Below, in pieces: positions 36,152-47,014 of a DNA stretch of 64,000 nt. The stretch is from Polytrichum commune (lineage: Eukaryota; Streptophyta; Polytrichopsida; Polytrichales; Polytrichaceae). A program made the position numbers and the translations under genes. The notes under the pieces are model-generated. The model did no database searches. It saw only the letters and a program-made list of their open reading frames with translations, and had not been told where the DNA came from. The stretch is from positions 62,881,554 to 62,945,553 of the forward strand of contig OX485803.1 of the NCBI GenBank assembly GCA_950295325.1, read 5' to 3'. Positions within the stretch are counted from its first letter, which is position 1; every line of letters begins with the position of its first letter.

Positions 36152-36559
36152 TAGATGTGGATTTCCATCCATGAAAGCCCAATCTTAAGTTCATCATTGC
36201 ATTGCCGGAGCAACACTATAACAACCCGAATCATACTAAGCAACTATGTCCTCACGTTGGTCCAATGCCCATGAAGGCCGTGCCGTTCGGCCTCGGGTGG
36301 ATTCGGCCGGCTATGCCGCCTTATCCATATAAGCCTCTAGGACTTTAGGCAGGGTCCCTACCCCACCGTCAAGAAACCTTTTGTCTCTCTCTCAAGGGTT
36401 GGGGCCAAGTAGGCATTTTCCCTTAGCCGTTGGGGCTAAAAGCCCCCAACAGCTTTAGACCACCATAACTTCTACTTATGATCTTTGATGCTATCAAGCA
36501 ACCACTTTATCGACATGTATTCTTTGCGCAAATGTTTATGGACCCCTCCCTTGCCTCAT
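36152..36559. repeat. Dispersed repeat R1, middle segment
   Basis: It matches 59481-59885 (TCCATCCATGAAAG-CCAATC, AAGCCTCTAGGACTTTAGGC, AAGTAGGCATTTTCCCTTAG). It ends in TGCCTCAT (36552-36559), the 8-bp target of the hAT element. Confidence 0.9.
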
Positions 36560-36640
36560 CAGGGTTGTCTATTGTGTCGTGACGGAGGGTAATCCCGACA
36601 TAATGTCGTGCCGTCACGACATTATGCCGGATGATGTCTT
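36560..36640. promoter_or_regulatory. hAT left terminus with subterminal hairpin
   Basis: Inside the TIR, TGTCGTGACGG (36575-36585) pairs with CCGTCACGACA downstream (36611-36621), forming an 11-bp stem. The right end at 50230-50296 repeats ATTGTGTCGTGA-GGAGGG in direct orientation plus an imperfect inverse CATGACGTCGCGAT. Such arrays probably bind the transposase. Confidence 0.6.
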
Positions 36641-36779
36641 TATCCTACCGGACTTGAATTTTACCGAATTTTTTGTGTATTTACATTACCCCATTGCGGA
36701 CATGTAGGAGTTACGATGTCCACGTGTGATGACATGTCAGCAAAGTAGAGGTAAAGTGGGGAATAAAATTACTAGCGCC

Positions 36780-37050
36780 CGTCCGCCCTCCCGTCCCCCC
36801 CCCGTTCCCCGTACCCTAACCCCGCTCCCTTAGCCCATTAACATGTTCCCTAACCCGTTCCCTACGTTCCCTCCCGTCCGACCTTTTCCTGTCCTCCCTT
36901 TTCCCGTCCGACCCCCCCACCCGACCCTCCCTCCCACCCGACCCTACCCCCCTTCCGACCACCCTACCCGACCCTCCCTCCCCGTCCTCCCCCCCCCCCC
37001 CCCCCGTCCGACCCTCCCGTCCTTCCTTCCCCCCGTCCGTACCTCATGAT
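36780..37050. repeat. C-rich tract 1 (upstream of kinase)
   Basis: This nearly pure pyrimidine strand is made of CCCGTCCGACC, CCGTTCCC and CCCTACC words plus a 17-C run at 36989-37005. It ends just before the kinase TATA box. The opposite strand could form G-quadruplexes. Confidence 0.85.
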
Positions 37051-37066
37051 TGGGCTCCCCTCTCCC

Positions 37067-37074
37067 TATATAAA
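37067..37074 (+). promoter_or_regulatory. TATA box of kinase gene
   Basis: TATATAAA directly follows C-rich tract 1 and lies 212 bp before the ATG at 37286. A pyrimidine-rich likely start region follows. Confidence 0.7.
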
Positions 37075-37285
37075 CCCGGGGGGGCTTTACTTATAATCAC
37101 TTTCCTCTCTTCCCACCACTTAGGGACCCGAGACCTTGTTGCGTCCCAAGGGATAGCGGCACCGCGCGGGTCTTAGTGGGTTTGGGAGGTTAGGGCAAAT
37201 TGTGGGGTAATCCTCGCAATTTTTTTTCCATATTCACGCACTCGTTTTTACACTCACTCACTCATTCACGTGATTTTTTTTCTTG

Positions 37286-39202
37286 ATGGAGGGGGAGGCC
37301 ATTGCTCCTTTCCAAGACGAGGATTCAAGGCTGCACCGTGATTGGCTCCAAAGCAGGGCATCCGCGAATACTGGCGAAGGTACAGGAAGCGATCCCGGAA
37401 GTGGAAGTACTACAGCACGTAATCCACGTCCAGATCCTTTTCAGTTTGATGAGGAGTTCTTTGCTGTTGGTCATTCAGGAGGCAACCAACCACGGGGAAG
37501 CCGTGGAACACGTGGGAGTCGGGGAAATAGTGGACATAGAGGGAGAACAGGAAGGGGACCAAGCTCAGGCAGTTCCACAGGTATAAATGCACCCACTCGT
37601 TCGGAGAACGTGCCACCACAATCTCCGACACCGCGGACATCAAGACCGCATAGCCCTGCTCGAGATGTACCTCAGGGTTCGGAGCATGATGAAAGACGGG
37701 GATTGAAACGCTCAGCAGATTCGGGAGGGATGGAGGAGGGGTCCACGGCATCAGGTTCTCAATCAAAGAAAAGGAGACATAGAGGCAAACGTGATAAACA
37801 TATCGATGAGGCTCGAAACCATTGTAGGATATTGGTGTTGGAATGGTTTAGAAAGCACAACATGGTTTTTTTGGAAAAAAAATACCTCAATGATGGTACA
37901 AAGGGTTTAGAGTTGGTGAAGAACGAGTTGATTCTTCTTCTCACGGAAGGCATGGTTGGAGCTGAGTTTGAAGAAGCTAGGGGCATGAGCGATTGGGACA
38001 CATGGATTGAATCTCAAGCCAGGGAAGCAATCTACAATCCAACAATGACATATGATGTTGTGCATCCCGGTGAGGGAAGTAGTGGTGGCAGGAAGTCTGA
38101 GCTGTACGAGAAGCTAGAGAATTGGAGAAGAGGCGTAATAAGCGCAAAAGGAACATCCGCCGGCACCCTTCCCGTTTTCATTGACAGACAAATGGCAGAC
38201 AACATTGCCACTCAGGGCCGACGTGGTGTCATATGGTTGCCTAGAGATGTGGAGATCAAAGCCTTGGATAAGGAAATCTTCCAAGGGTCCTACGGAGTGG
38301 TGCGGAGGGTCACAATTCATGGAGCATCATTCATCCCTAGCTGGATAGAGTGGGCTGGGAAGACCATGAAGGCCACGAATAGTTTGGAGAATCGAAAGGA
38401 GCGTTCACTTGAAGCATTGGCATGTCCTGTAGATCATCCTGGGGTAATCAAGATACAGTACATCCATATGAAAACATACGAATCCTATTCATTGTGGTGG
38501 AATGGAGGCTCTTTGAAGCACATGAGGATCTATGACTACCAAGTTCCGGATGTTCACGAGAGCAGAATCCTTGAAGCACCAGGGCTAGATTTTGATTCAC
38601 AAAAACGCTTGGTTGTATATCGAAAGCATCGAGCTTATTTGGCATGGGCTCTAATGTGCATTGTGGATGTAGTGCACAAGCATGACGTGTTGCACAATGA
38701 CCTTAATCCCAACAATGTCATGTTGCATTTTCCACAAGACCGTGAGAACACGGTTTTCATTGGTGTGTGTGATTGGGGCATGGCATCATGGAGAGATGAG
38801 GACGCCCTCTCTAACTATGGAAAAGATTCAGTGGATGAGATGAACAAGCACAAAGCACAATACAATTGTGTTGGTCCTGAATTATTCCATGTACGAGGGC
38901 AGCGTGGAACATCGACCTTTCCAATGAGGATGGCTCGGAAACATAGGCACACATTTCTCTCGGAGTCCTTCTCAGTGGGTGCTTTGGCAAAGAAGATTTA
39001 TCACAAGGATTCGACTTCCCCCTTGTTTCAGCTAAATCGTGATCCAAATGGCTTGAAGATGCGGTTTGAGGTAGCATTGGATGCATTAACGAAGACCAAT
39101 CCAGCGGAAAGGTCAACCGTCACACACGAAGTGAACATTTTGAAGTCGCCTCCATACAACATGGTTAACCCGACAATGTGCTTCCGAGACACTGCAAAAT
39201 AG
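37286..39202 (+). CDS. Transposon-borne protein kinase-like protein, intact, single exon
   Basis: There are 638 residues from ATG 37286, the first ATG after the TATA box; the frame is open two bases earlier only through a TTG. Residues 1-170 are low-complexity Ser/Gly/Arg-rich and end in a basic cluster (SKKRRHRGKRDK) suited to nuclear import. Residues 175-310 form a separate helical region. The kinase domain starts about residue 328: glycine loop QGSYGVV, AGKTMK for the ATP lysine, catalytic loop HNDLNPNNVM (about 38692-38721) and metal site CDWG in place of DFG. The catalytic Asp and Asn are kept and DWG occurs in active kinases, so activity is possible, but the loop Lys is Asn. It is the only long cargo gene without a break. 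The substrate is unknown. A role helping transposition or tolerance by the host is speculation. Confidence 0.88.
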   Translation: MEGEAIAPFQDEDSRLHRDWLQSRASANTGEGTGSDPGSGSTTARNPRPDPFQFDEEFFAVGHSGGNQPRGSRGTRGSRGNSGHRGRTGRGPSSGSSTGINAPTRSENVPPQSPTPRTSRPHSPARDVPQGSEHDERRGLKRSADSGGMEEGSTASGSQSKKRRHRGKRDKHIDEARNHCRILVLEWFRKHNMVFLEKKYLNDGTKGLELVKNELILLLTEGMVGAEFEEARGMSDWDTWIESQAREAIYNPTMTYDVVHPGEGSSGGRKSELYEKLENWRRGVISAKGTSAGTLPVFIDRQMADNIATQGRRGVIWLPRDVEIKALDKEIFQGSYGVVRRVTIHGASFIPSWIEWAGKTMKATNSLENRKERSLEALACPVDHPGVIKIQYIHMKTYESYSLWWNGGSLKHMRIYDYQVPDVHESRILEAPGLDFDSQKRLVVYRKHRAYLAWALMCIVDVVHKHDVLHNDLNPNNVMLHFPQDRENTVFIGVCDWGMASWRDEDALSNYGKDSVDEMNKHKAQYNCVGPELFHVRGQRGTSTFPMRMARKHRHTFLSESFSVGALAKKIYHKDSTSPLFQLNRDPNGLKMRFEVALDALTKTNPAERSTVTHEVNILKSPPYNMVNPTMCFRDTAK

Positions 39203-40300
39203 ATTTTTTTTGTTTTTTTTGCATCAATTTTAAATCATACCAATTTTGTAACTGTTGGAGATGTAAATAAAGCCATCAATTTTGCATACAAAACTTGTAT
39301 ATTATATGAGGTTTATGGATCTTAGTGCAATGTTTGTACTCCATGAAGCTTTTGCTTCATAATCGAGAAGAAATCTATGGGAGGCTAACCAAGGTTCTCG
39401 CCTCTCGTGAGGCCACGTGTTAACTGTCAACAAAATGGTACTTCCTTCTTTGTAAATTTGACTCTATAAACGTTAACGGATGAAATTCAACCATAATATG
39501 GATGATAAAAACTACACATCCAGTTACATTGATTCATATTCACTCGTGATTTGTAAACTTGATATTAAATAAAATTTTGATTGGGTGTACAATTTTATGA
39601 ATGGTATTCTCTCACAAGGACTATTCACAATTGCTTATATTTATAATTATATAATTCACAATCACTATTTTTTGGAAGTTTGGACATAGTGTCGGTTTTT
39701 TGGCTCTCAAAAATTCATATGAAGTCCAAAAAATGAGTTCTTGGTATCCATGGATAGGTAATGAAGTCCTCTACATGAATATGCAATAACAGTCCTCTAC
39801 ATAATAGTCCCCCCATCCACTCACCCCCCCGCTCCCTACCCCCCGTCTGCCCCCGTTCCCTCCCCGCTCCCACCCGTTCCCTAGCGTTCCCCCCCCATAG
39901 CGTTCTATGAGATACTTTTAGAAGTCTCAAGTCTTTCTATATATAGATACTTTAAGAAGTCTCTAATATTTCTATATATAAACTTAATTCTCCTTTCTAT
40001 ATGCTTGAATTACTTTTTTATTTCTTCACATGGATAAGAATCATCCAACCCTCGTCCTTCGACATCGCATTCATCTCATCATAGCACATATATGATTATG
40101 AATTGTCAAAATAACTTAAGTTAACTAGATGTTTTGCAATCACATTTTATGGAAAAAAAACTATAGTTTAATTATATACATATAACTATAGTTAACATCC
40201 ACATAATAAAGTACACTAAAATAACAATAATAAACTAAGGGTGAACATAAAGTGGTTAAAAAAAATTTCTCTTGGAACTGAGAAGTTGATGCATAGTTTC
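39203..40300. other. Gene-free spacer with C-rich tract 2
   Basis: The 3' flank of the kinase is AT-rich. At 39805-39900 there is a second pyrimidine tract (CCCCCGTCTGCCCCCG, CCGTTCCC), followed by TATATATAG at about 39938. That order matches the kinase and transposase promoters, but no ORF follows on the plus strand. AACTATAGTTAAC-type palindromes appear at 40130-40200. Confidence 0.6.
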
Positions 40301-40301
40301 A

Positions 40302-40541
40302 TTTTGCTTTGTGTTTGTTTATCTCAACAGAAACTGTTCATCTCAACAAGAGAAAATGTAGAGATCTAATACCACACCCAAAATCTCTTTCAAATATACA
40401 ACATAATTGTATTTTGCTTTGTGCTTGTTCATCTCAATATTTTCTCTTGTTGAGATGAACAGTTTCTGTTGAGATGAACAAGCACAAAGCAAAATACAAC
40501 TGTGTTGTATATTTGAAAGAGATTTTGGGTGTGGTATTAGA
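40302..40541. repeat. Nested large palindrome
   Basis: TTTTGCTTTGTG...CAACAAGAGAAAAT at 40302-40356 is inverted at about 40438-40495. TAATACCACACCCAAAATCT...TACAACA at 40368-40404 is inverted at 40505-40541. The arms interleave, so alternative hairpins are possible. Confidence 0.85.
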
Positions 40542-40875
40542 AAAGCATATGCCTTTAAGGGTTAAGTAGGTAAGGACTAGACCATGTTCGCTAAGGTCTC
40601 CCTCAATATTTTCGATGGAATTTGGGGCCAAGGGGAAACTTTAAGGGTTGTTGTTGATAGGTGTTACGATGTACAAAAGTCATAGAAATATGCAGTATTA
40701 ATCGGTTGGTAAATTAAAAAAATAAAAAAATAAAAATCATAGAAGTGGTACAACATATTATACAAGTCATAACTTTATTATTGCGACAACGGTACAAATG
40801 CCCTTTATTAATCATATACATGAACAAACCATGCAAACTCTAATATTCTACTTTATTCCGTCAACTTGACTTCCG

Positions 40876-41436
40876 TCATGCCAACCTCGTAGATGCTACT
40901 GGCTTCCGGTGAGGGTCCATTTTTGGAAGAGGATTCGGCCGAAGTAAATCAACATAGCTAATCGTTCGGTTTTTCATCCGTTTCTTTAACGGTAGCCGAT
41001 GAGGCGATAATCCTCTCATCTTCTTACGAATAGGTAAAGTCTTTGAAGATTCACCCGCTACCTTGACTATTTCAATGTCGATTGAAGTCTCCTCCACATC
41101 CACATCCCCGGGCTTCTCCAAAATATCCGCACACAAATCAATCAGATCATTTAGATCTCCACCCACGCATTGTGTGTTGTCATTCTCCACCGCATCGATC
41201 TCAAAGTTGTCCGCATGTCGTCGTTGGTCCTCCTCCGTCCTCATCCTCCAAGCTTGTGTAGATTGTGAAAAGGGAGTCATGACAAACTCATCACGAAATC
41301 GATCCCTAGCACTTCTCTCATCTCTCTCACGTTCGGGTGTTGGATTGAATGGAATACGGGGATCGTCTAAATTGTATATCTCTTTATCACATTCTAAATC
41401 CTCAAACATGACTCTCTCATTTCCCATCCTATCCAT
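40876..41436 (-). CDS. Hypothetical 186-residue acidic/basic protein, hAT cargo
   Basis: ATG at 41436, stop at 40876-40878, intact. The N-terminal third is very charged (RERDERSARDRFRDEF). The centre is acidic (NDLIDLCADILEKPGDVDVEET). The C-terminus is basic (IRKKMRGLSPHRLPLKKRMKNR), which could be a nuclear localisation or DNA-binding tail. A minus-strand TATATAAG at 41485-41478 sits about 45 bp upstream of the start, close for a plant promoter. No family is recognised. The opposite-strand frame at 41063-41473 is a shadow. Confidence 0.6.
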   Translation of the reverse strand: MDRMGNERVMFEDLECDKEIYNLDDPRIPFNPTPERERDERSARDRFRDEFVMTPFSQSTQAWRMRTEEDQRRHADNFEIDAVENDNTQCVGGDLNDLIDLCADILEKPGDVDVEETSIDIEIVKVAGESSKTLPIRKKMRGLSPHRLPLKKRMKNRTISYVDLLRPNPLPKMDPHRKPVASTRLA

Positions 41437-41701
41437 GATATTCTACCTTCGTTATATGTATGAGTCTCAATGATCTACTTATATATTGAGCTCTAAGGAC
41501 TTGATGACGATGACCAATAATTGATGTAATCCAATATGTAGAGGATCCAATTCACGTTGGTAAGATAAAGTCAACGCAATCGGAATAAAAATAAAGTTGG
41601 TTAGGTAAAAAATGTACACTTTTGAAAAAGTCTTCCGACATCCGCATTGGAAACCTCTTTGATACCTCTTTGAACTTTCCATATTTGATTAGTTATCCGC
41701 T

Positions 41702-42180
41702 CATTCAACAAATTACTAATTTGTGCTTCAACCTTAGTGGTTCATATGGTTTCACAACCCATGTCGCGCATCCGAATGCACTTTCATTCAACAAATCATT
41801 AATTTGTGTTTCAACCTTAGTGGTTTATATGGTTTGACAACCCATGTCGCGCATCCGAATGTACTTTCATTCAACAAATCACTAATTTGTGCTTCAACCT
41901 TAGTGGTTCATATGGTTTTACAACCAATGTCGCGCATCCGAATGCACTTTCATTCAACAAATCACTAATTTGTGCTTCAACCTTAGTGGTTCATATGGTT
42001 TCACACCAATGTCGCGCATCCGAATGCACTTTCATTCAACAAATCACTAATTTGTACTTCAACCTTAGTGGTTCATATGGTTTCACACCAATGTCGTGCA
42101 TCCGAATGCACTTTCATTCAACAAATCACTAATTTGTGCTTCAACCTTAGTGGTTCATATGGTTTCACAACCAATGTATT
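41702..42180. repeat. 83-bp minisatellite, six units
   Basis: Units start at 41702, 41785, 41868, 41951, 42033 and 42115, each beginning CATTCAACAAATCACTAATT and holding CAACCTTAGTGGTTCATATGG and GTCGCGCATCCGAATG. Two units are 82 bp through loss of one A. The last is cut short. The array lies between the 186-codon ORF and the transposase. Confidence 0.95.
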
Positions 42181-42272
42181 TTCAGATACAACAACTCAAT
42201 AGATACATGTTACTTATCTTCTTGGTAGTAGTACAATGCTTTTGCTTGAGTATCTGAGATCGAAGCTAGGAT

Positions 42273-42599
42273 ATGCATACATGGTGTAAAAATAAGATAA
42301 AATTGGAGCTTTTGGATATGGTATGTCTAATGTTTTGTGTAGTGTTGCCGCATCATCTTCATGTTTACCCTCTAATTCTAAAATGTTCATATGTTTCTTC
42401 AAATGATGAAGATGGTAGCCCAATCCATTGCATCCACTTCAAGCCCACAAATAAAGACCCGCATAAGAGCATCAAGGGGCTTCAAGTTCACCCTATTGCA
42501 CAAGTGCCATCAAGTAGCAATGCTAGGAGGGTACCCTTTGACTATTCGGAAAAATGCAACTACCTTTTAGACATCATCAACTATTCCGGGGCTTTATAG
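42273..42599 (+). CDS. Possible 108-codon ORF, unknown
   Basis: ATG 42273 to stop at 42597-42599. The second half reads like protein (NDEDGSPIHCIHFKPTNKDPHKSIKG; FDYSEKCNYLLDIINYSG), but there is no recognised motif and no promoter match. It may be an exon relic. The sequence on to 43000 is AT-rich and otherwise empty. Confidence 0.25.
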   Translation: MHTWCKNKIKLELLDMVCLMFCVVLPHHLHVYPLILKCSYVSSNDEDGSPIHCIHFKPTNKDPHKSIKGLQVHPIAQVPSSSNARRVPFDYSEKCNYLLDIINYSGAL

Positions 42600-42999
42600 C
42601 TATTGAGATTTGTTTAGACCCTAATTTAGCCTTGGACGGGTTCAAATCCACTTTGGACGGATTCTAAATACAACATTAACAAAATCCCCCCCAAAAAAGG
42701 TACAAATATCAATTACATTATGTCATATAGAGCATGTGAATATAAGCATAATGCAATCAATCCACTAATATCCAATCAAAATATCAATCTTGAAGTGCTA
42801 GTGAATAAGAATTAGTATATTTAATCATGTTGAACATTTAAAAAACAAACGAGATACTTATCCTTAATAATATGACTTAACACCAACATAGATCCTATGT
42901 TTATTTTTTAGAATCTACGTTTATATTCTAATTATATCTGACATAGATTATATTTAATTAAATAATCATCCATTAAATTAATTAATTAATTAAACTAAC

Positions 43000-43122
43000 C
43001 TCCCCCCCCCCCGTCCGACCCCCCTACCCGTTCCCATTCCCGCCCCGTCCGACCTCGTTCCCCCCCGTCCGCCCCCGTTCCCACTCTAGATTCGTTAACC
43101 TCCTCCATGAGTACTATAAATT
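43000..43122 (+). promoter_or_regulatory. C-rich tract 3 and TATA box of the hAT transposase
   Basis: Pyrimidine tract 43000-43085 with CCCGTCCGACC and CCGTTCCC words, then TATAAATT at 43115-43122. A leader of about 230 bp follows, with an intron acceptor TTTGCAG at 43338, so the first exon is probably non-coding. Confidence 0.65.
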
Positions 43123-43351
43123 AAGGGTTCAAGGTGCCATTTTTGCCTCCACTGTCATAGTGTGTCTCAAGACTTTTGATTCTCCTCTAAGGAGTGAGGA
43201 TTGAATGTGTGAGACCCGATTGCCGAGGATACTTTGTCCATTCTGGTCACTGTGAATTAGGGATGCCCTTGTGGCACTCTTGAACAGGACCTAGTATGTG
43301 ATCAAAGCTACTTGCTCTACATTGTTTGTATTTGCAGGTTTTGTTGAAGTC

Positions 43352-46300
43352 ATGCCACGCCGAAATGATGCATGGGATCATTGGTATGAGGATAAGGGGC
43401 TGGTTCCCGGTAAATCACAAAAGCAGGTTAAATGTAGGTTTTGCTCGTTCATCATATCTTACCGAGGAAATAGAATGTTGGCCCACCTTGGTTATAGACC
43501 TCCTTTAGGGGGTGCTTGTGATGTTTCCTCATGTAGGATGGTACCCCCGCATATTAGGGTCTTGTTTGAAAATTGCGGAGGCAATGTGCCTTTACATGTA
43601 GGCATTGTAAATGAGGACTCTCCGATGCGAGATGATGTACCTCTAGAGCCTATTATAGCGGACTCTGTAGTTAGTGAAACAGAGCCTTTGCTTATGTCCC
43701 AATCCACTCAGCATTCTGATCTTGTGATATATAGCACACCTCCTCGTGAACTACATCAACTCAACATACCGGAGGGGTTCAATGTGTCAACAAAACAGCT
43801 CCTCGATAGAGCATGGGCAATGGCTTTTTATGAAGCTAACATTCTTTTCAACATTGTGAGACATCCAGCATTTGTTCATGCTGTGCGTGAAATTGCCCGT
43901 CATCGAATGCCAGCCTACACACCACCATCGTACAATGCCATCCGTACGAAGTTGTTAACTGATAAAAAAGTTAACCTAGATAGGGAAGTGAAGGAGAAGC
44001 TGGGGAATTCCGTTGACAAATACGGCGTTACAATATGTTGTGATGGATGGGACAACGTGCAAAACAGACCTCTCCTAAACGTTCTTCAATGTGGCACAAA
44101 GGGAGACGTCTTCTTGGGTACCATTGATACCACGGGGAATCACAAGGATCATGTCTACTTTGCTGCTCAAATTCAACCATTTGTGGAAAATGTTGGTCGA
44201 CATAATGTGGTCCAAGTTTGCACTGACAATGCCCCGGTTATGGCCTCCGCTTGCCGCGACTTGATTTAAGCAAATCCCGATCTATATGTTCAAGGATGTG
44301 CTGCGCATTGCCTAAATCTCCTCTTAGAAGATTGGGGGAAGGAGGAATGGGTGAAAAAGTTGGTAAAAAAAGGGCGCCATATTTGTGTTTTTATAAAAAA
44401 ACCATCATGCTCCTCAAGCTATATTCCGGAGGTTGTCACCAAATCTCTCACTCCGCCTACCTGTAGAGACCCGTTTTGCAACAAGCTTCATCATGATAGA
44501 ACGTCTTCTTCAAGTACGCAATGCTTTGGAAAGAATGGTGGTTGATGATGATTGGTCTACTCTAATGCGTGATTTGAGGAGGAGATCAGGCACCGCTTGG
44601 ACGAAGGGCTTTGCAGTGCGACGCTTTATACGTTCCGATGGATTCTGAAACACGTGCGAAAATTTCTTGTATATGGTGATCCCGGTTGTTAAAGCTCTTC
44701 GTGTATTTGATGGCAAGGCGCCTGCAATGGGATTGGCTTGGAAGGTCATGCATGATTTACAAACCCATATTCGTGGATTCAGTAAACCTCCATTTCGCTT
44801 AAGCCCTAAGCTTGCTGCAAATGCTATGGTAACATTTGAAAATAGATGGAGGTTGATGTTGAATGATCTTCATTGGGCTGGAGCGATGTTAAATCCGCTT
44901 CTACGTGGTTGGGCCCCACTTCATGAGCATGAGAATTCGAGGACAATCCTAAATCGAGTTATTCGCAGACTTACTCCAGATCAAGACACTTATATCCAAA
45001 TCCTCCACCAGTACCAAGATTTCCTTGAAAATCGAGGGCCTTTTGCTGATTCTACAGACCCGAACGTGCATGCCGCACCTCTCCATGAATGGTGGGATGC
45101 AATGGGAGGTGGAGCTAAGGCCCTCCAAACAATAGCGAGACGTATCTTTCCACAAGTATGTTCCGCGTCCGCATGTGAGCGCAATTGGAGCATGTATTCA
45201 TATGTTTACAACAAGAATCGCAATCGCTTGAAGCATAGTCGTGCTGAGGACCTCGTCTACATATATACCAATAGTAGGCTCATTCGACATTGGAGGGGCC
45301 CGAGACCTGCACAATGGTACGAAGTGAATGAAGTCCATTCTGACGATGACCTTGACGAAGAAGATGACAACGAAGTTGACGTGGATCCAAATGATAGGGC
45401 CGGAAATGATGACGACAACAATGTTGATGACATTGACGATGATTTGGATGATCTCGATTCAAAGAAATCTGATTCTGATGATGAAGATGAGGGTTATAAT
45501 AGTAATGATAGAAACCTTGGGGTGTTTGATTTTGATGAAGCGGATGTCCCCCATAATAACGACGGAATGCATGACGATCATGAGGGGTCTATTGGAGGTC
45601 CACCTTTTGAAACCCTCCATACTGGACAAGGTTGTCGCCTTGACCATAATGTTGCTATGGGGGCAACAGAGAATGTAGGAATTGAAGTAGATTCCTTGCA
45701 ACCTCACAGCGATTCCCTTTCTTTTGGTGGAGGTGACAATGTACTACCTGCAAATGAGCCAACGCATGTTCAACAGGATCCACTTCCAGCCAGAGTACAT
45801 TCCGAATCCATGGACGCCTCCCTCATATCCAACCATCATACCGAAGTTCAAACGTCCAATGTTGCTGAAATGCCTATAACCCGATGTCATGCTCTTCAAG
45901 GAATTGCATCCACCTCTACTGTGCAAGTGCATGCACAACGTCAACATCGTCCTCTCACTCGAAGTATTGCCAATACTTCTAGATTGGGTGTTTCACTAGC
46001 AACTACTGTGGGTGCTACTTTGGTTGCTATACACAATGTTTCAAGTCGTGGTAGGGGTGGAGGGCGCCATAGAACTACGAGAGGTGTCAAACGTACTAGG
46101 AAGAGGTATCAAGGAAGATTGCTTCCGTTTACTGCTGAAGACTACAATGAAGATGAGGGTAGATCACATCTAGATGAAAATGACATACAGGATGCAGAAG
46201 GCTCCCGGCCCACCAAGAAGATAATTATCTCACAACGTAACCGAGAGTTGCGTCTTCGGAGCGTGATTCCCCAAACAGACGATGATTTCAGCACAGACGA

Positions 46301-46361
46301 GTCTGAAGAGGACCCAAGATGTGTCGAAGCAAATGATCCCACAGTACGGATTCGAACGTAA
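43352..46361 (+). pseudogene. hAT transposase with BED-type finger, three lesions
   Basis: The start is ATG 43352 just after the acceptor at 43338. N-terminal CRFC...H (43435-43490) is BED-finger-like. The RNase H-fold blocks follow: CDGWDNVQNR and CTDNAP, which carry catalytic Asp residues in hAT enzymes. A TAA at 44267-44269 interrupts, yet the same frame reads on through GCAAHCLNLLLEDWG. The register changes at a 7-A run (44395-44401) into the block around TRFATSFIMIERLLQVR. A TGA at 44646-44648 is followed by the rest of the enzyme, with the C-terminal dimerisation region (ACERNWSMYSYVYNKNRNRL, about 45172-45231). A long Asp-rich tail and a basic RGRGGG segment end at 46361. Full-length protein cannot be made from this copy. 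Confidence 0.88.
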
Positions 46362-46369
46362 TTGTTTTG

Positions 46370-47010
46370 CAAAAATGTGGTCTTTCGGTGTTCCCACGTA
46401 CTCCCGTAATTTATTACTTACGTCAAAATTGATACAACCTTAGGGCCTTCGGTAAGACATTTAGACCACAAAGCGAATGCTACCTTCGCAGTTGTATCGT
46501 TTATTATGATGTATTATTCTTACGGTGAATAGAGTTTTGTTTTTATTTATTGAGCTTCTTGAAGCAAATGTTTTTATAAATATTGCAAGCCATCTATTGT
46601 TCGATTGTACATGCTTCGTTGGTGGCTTCCTATTTTTTGGAATATTTCTATGTGTTTTACATAATTATATCTTTATGTGTTATTCAATATTGGCTATGTA
46701 GTTATTAGTTAATAGTACTCTTTGTGAGACTATCATATGAATGACTATTATTCAAGTAAGTTTTTAAAAATTTCAAAAAACATTAAAACATATGGCATCC
46801 ATATGATATCTTTTACACGTTCTAATCACTTTGAAATGAAAAATTGTCAGTAAATCCTCTTCATATTACATATTTTTTGAACATGAAATATGTTCATTGT
46901 GTCCAAAATTTTCCTCCCTTCCTGTACAACTTTCTAAACAATCTACAAAAATTCCTAATCCGAATCTGAATCGAGGTCTATAGCCACTGAACTAGCTGGA
47001 TGAAGATGAA
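46370..47010. other. Intergenic, no gene
   Basis: AT-rich spacer between the convergent transposase and RING genes, probably holding both 3' ends. No distinct terminator or repeat was noticed. Confidence 0.5.
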
Positions 47011-47014
47011 GTCC

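Noticed and set aside
36843-37049. Proline-rich ORF
   Set aside because: It lies wholly in the C-rich tract; CCN codons give proline by composition alone.
41063-41473. 136-codon plus-strand ORF
   Set aside because: It is the Ser-rich shadow of the charged minus-strand ORF at 40876-41436.
41702-42180. CRISPR-like array
   Set aside because: The units are contiguous 82-83-bp repeats without spacers, in a eukaryotic transposon.
45328-45678. Met/Ile/Thr-rich 116-codon ORF
   Set aside because: It is an out-of-frame reading of the GAT/GAC-rich acidic tail of the hAT transposase.
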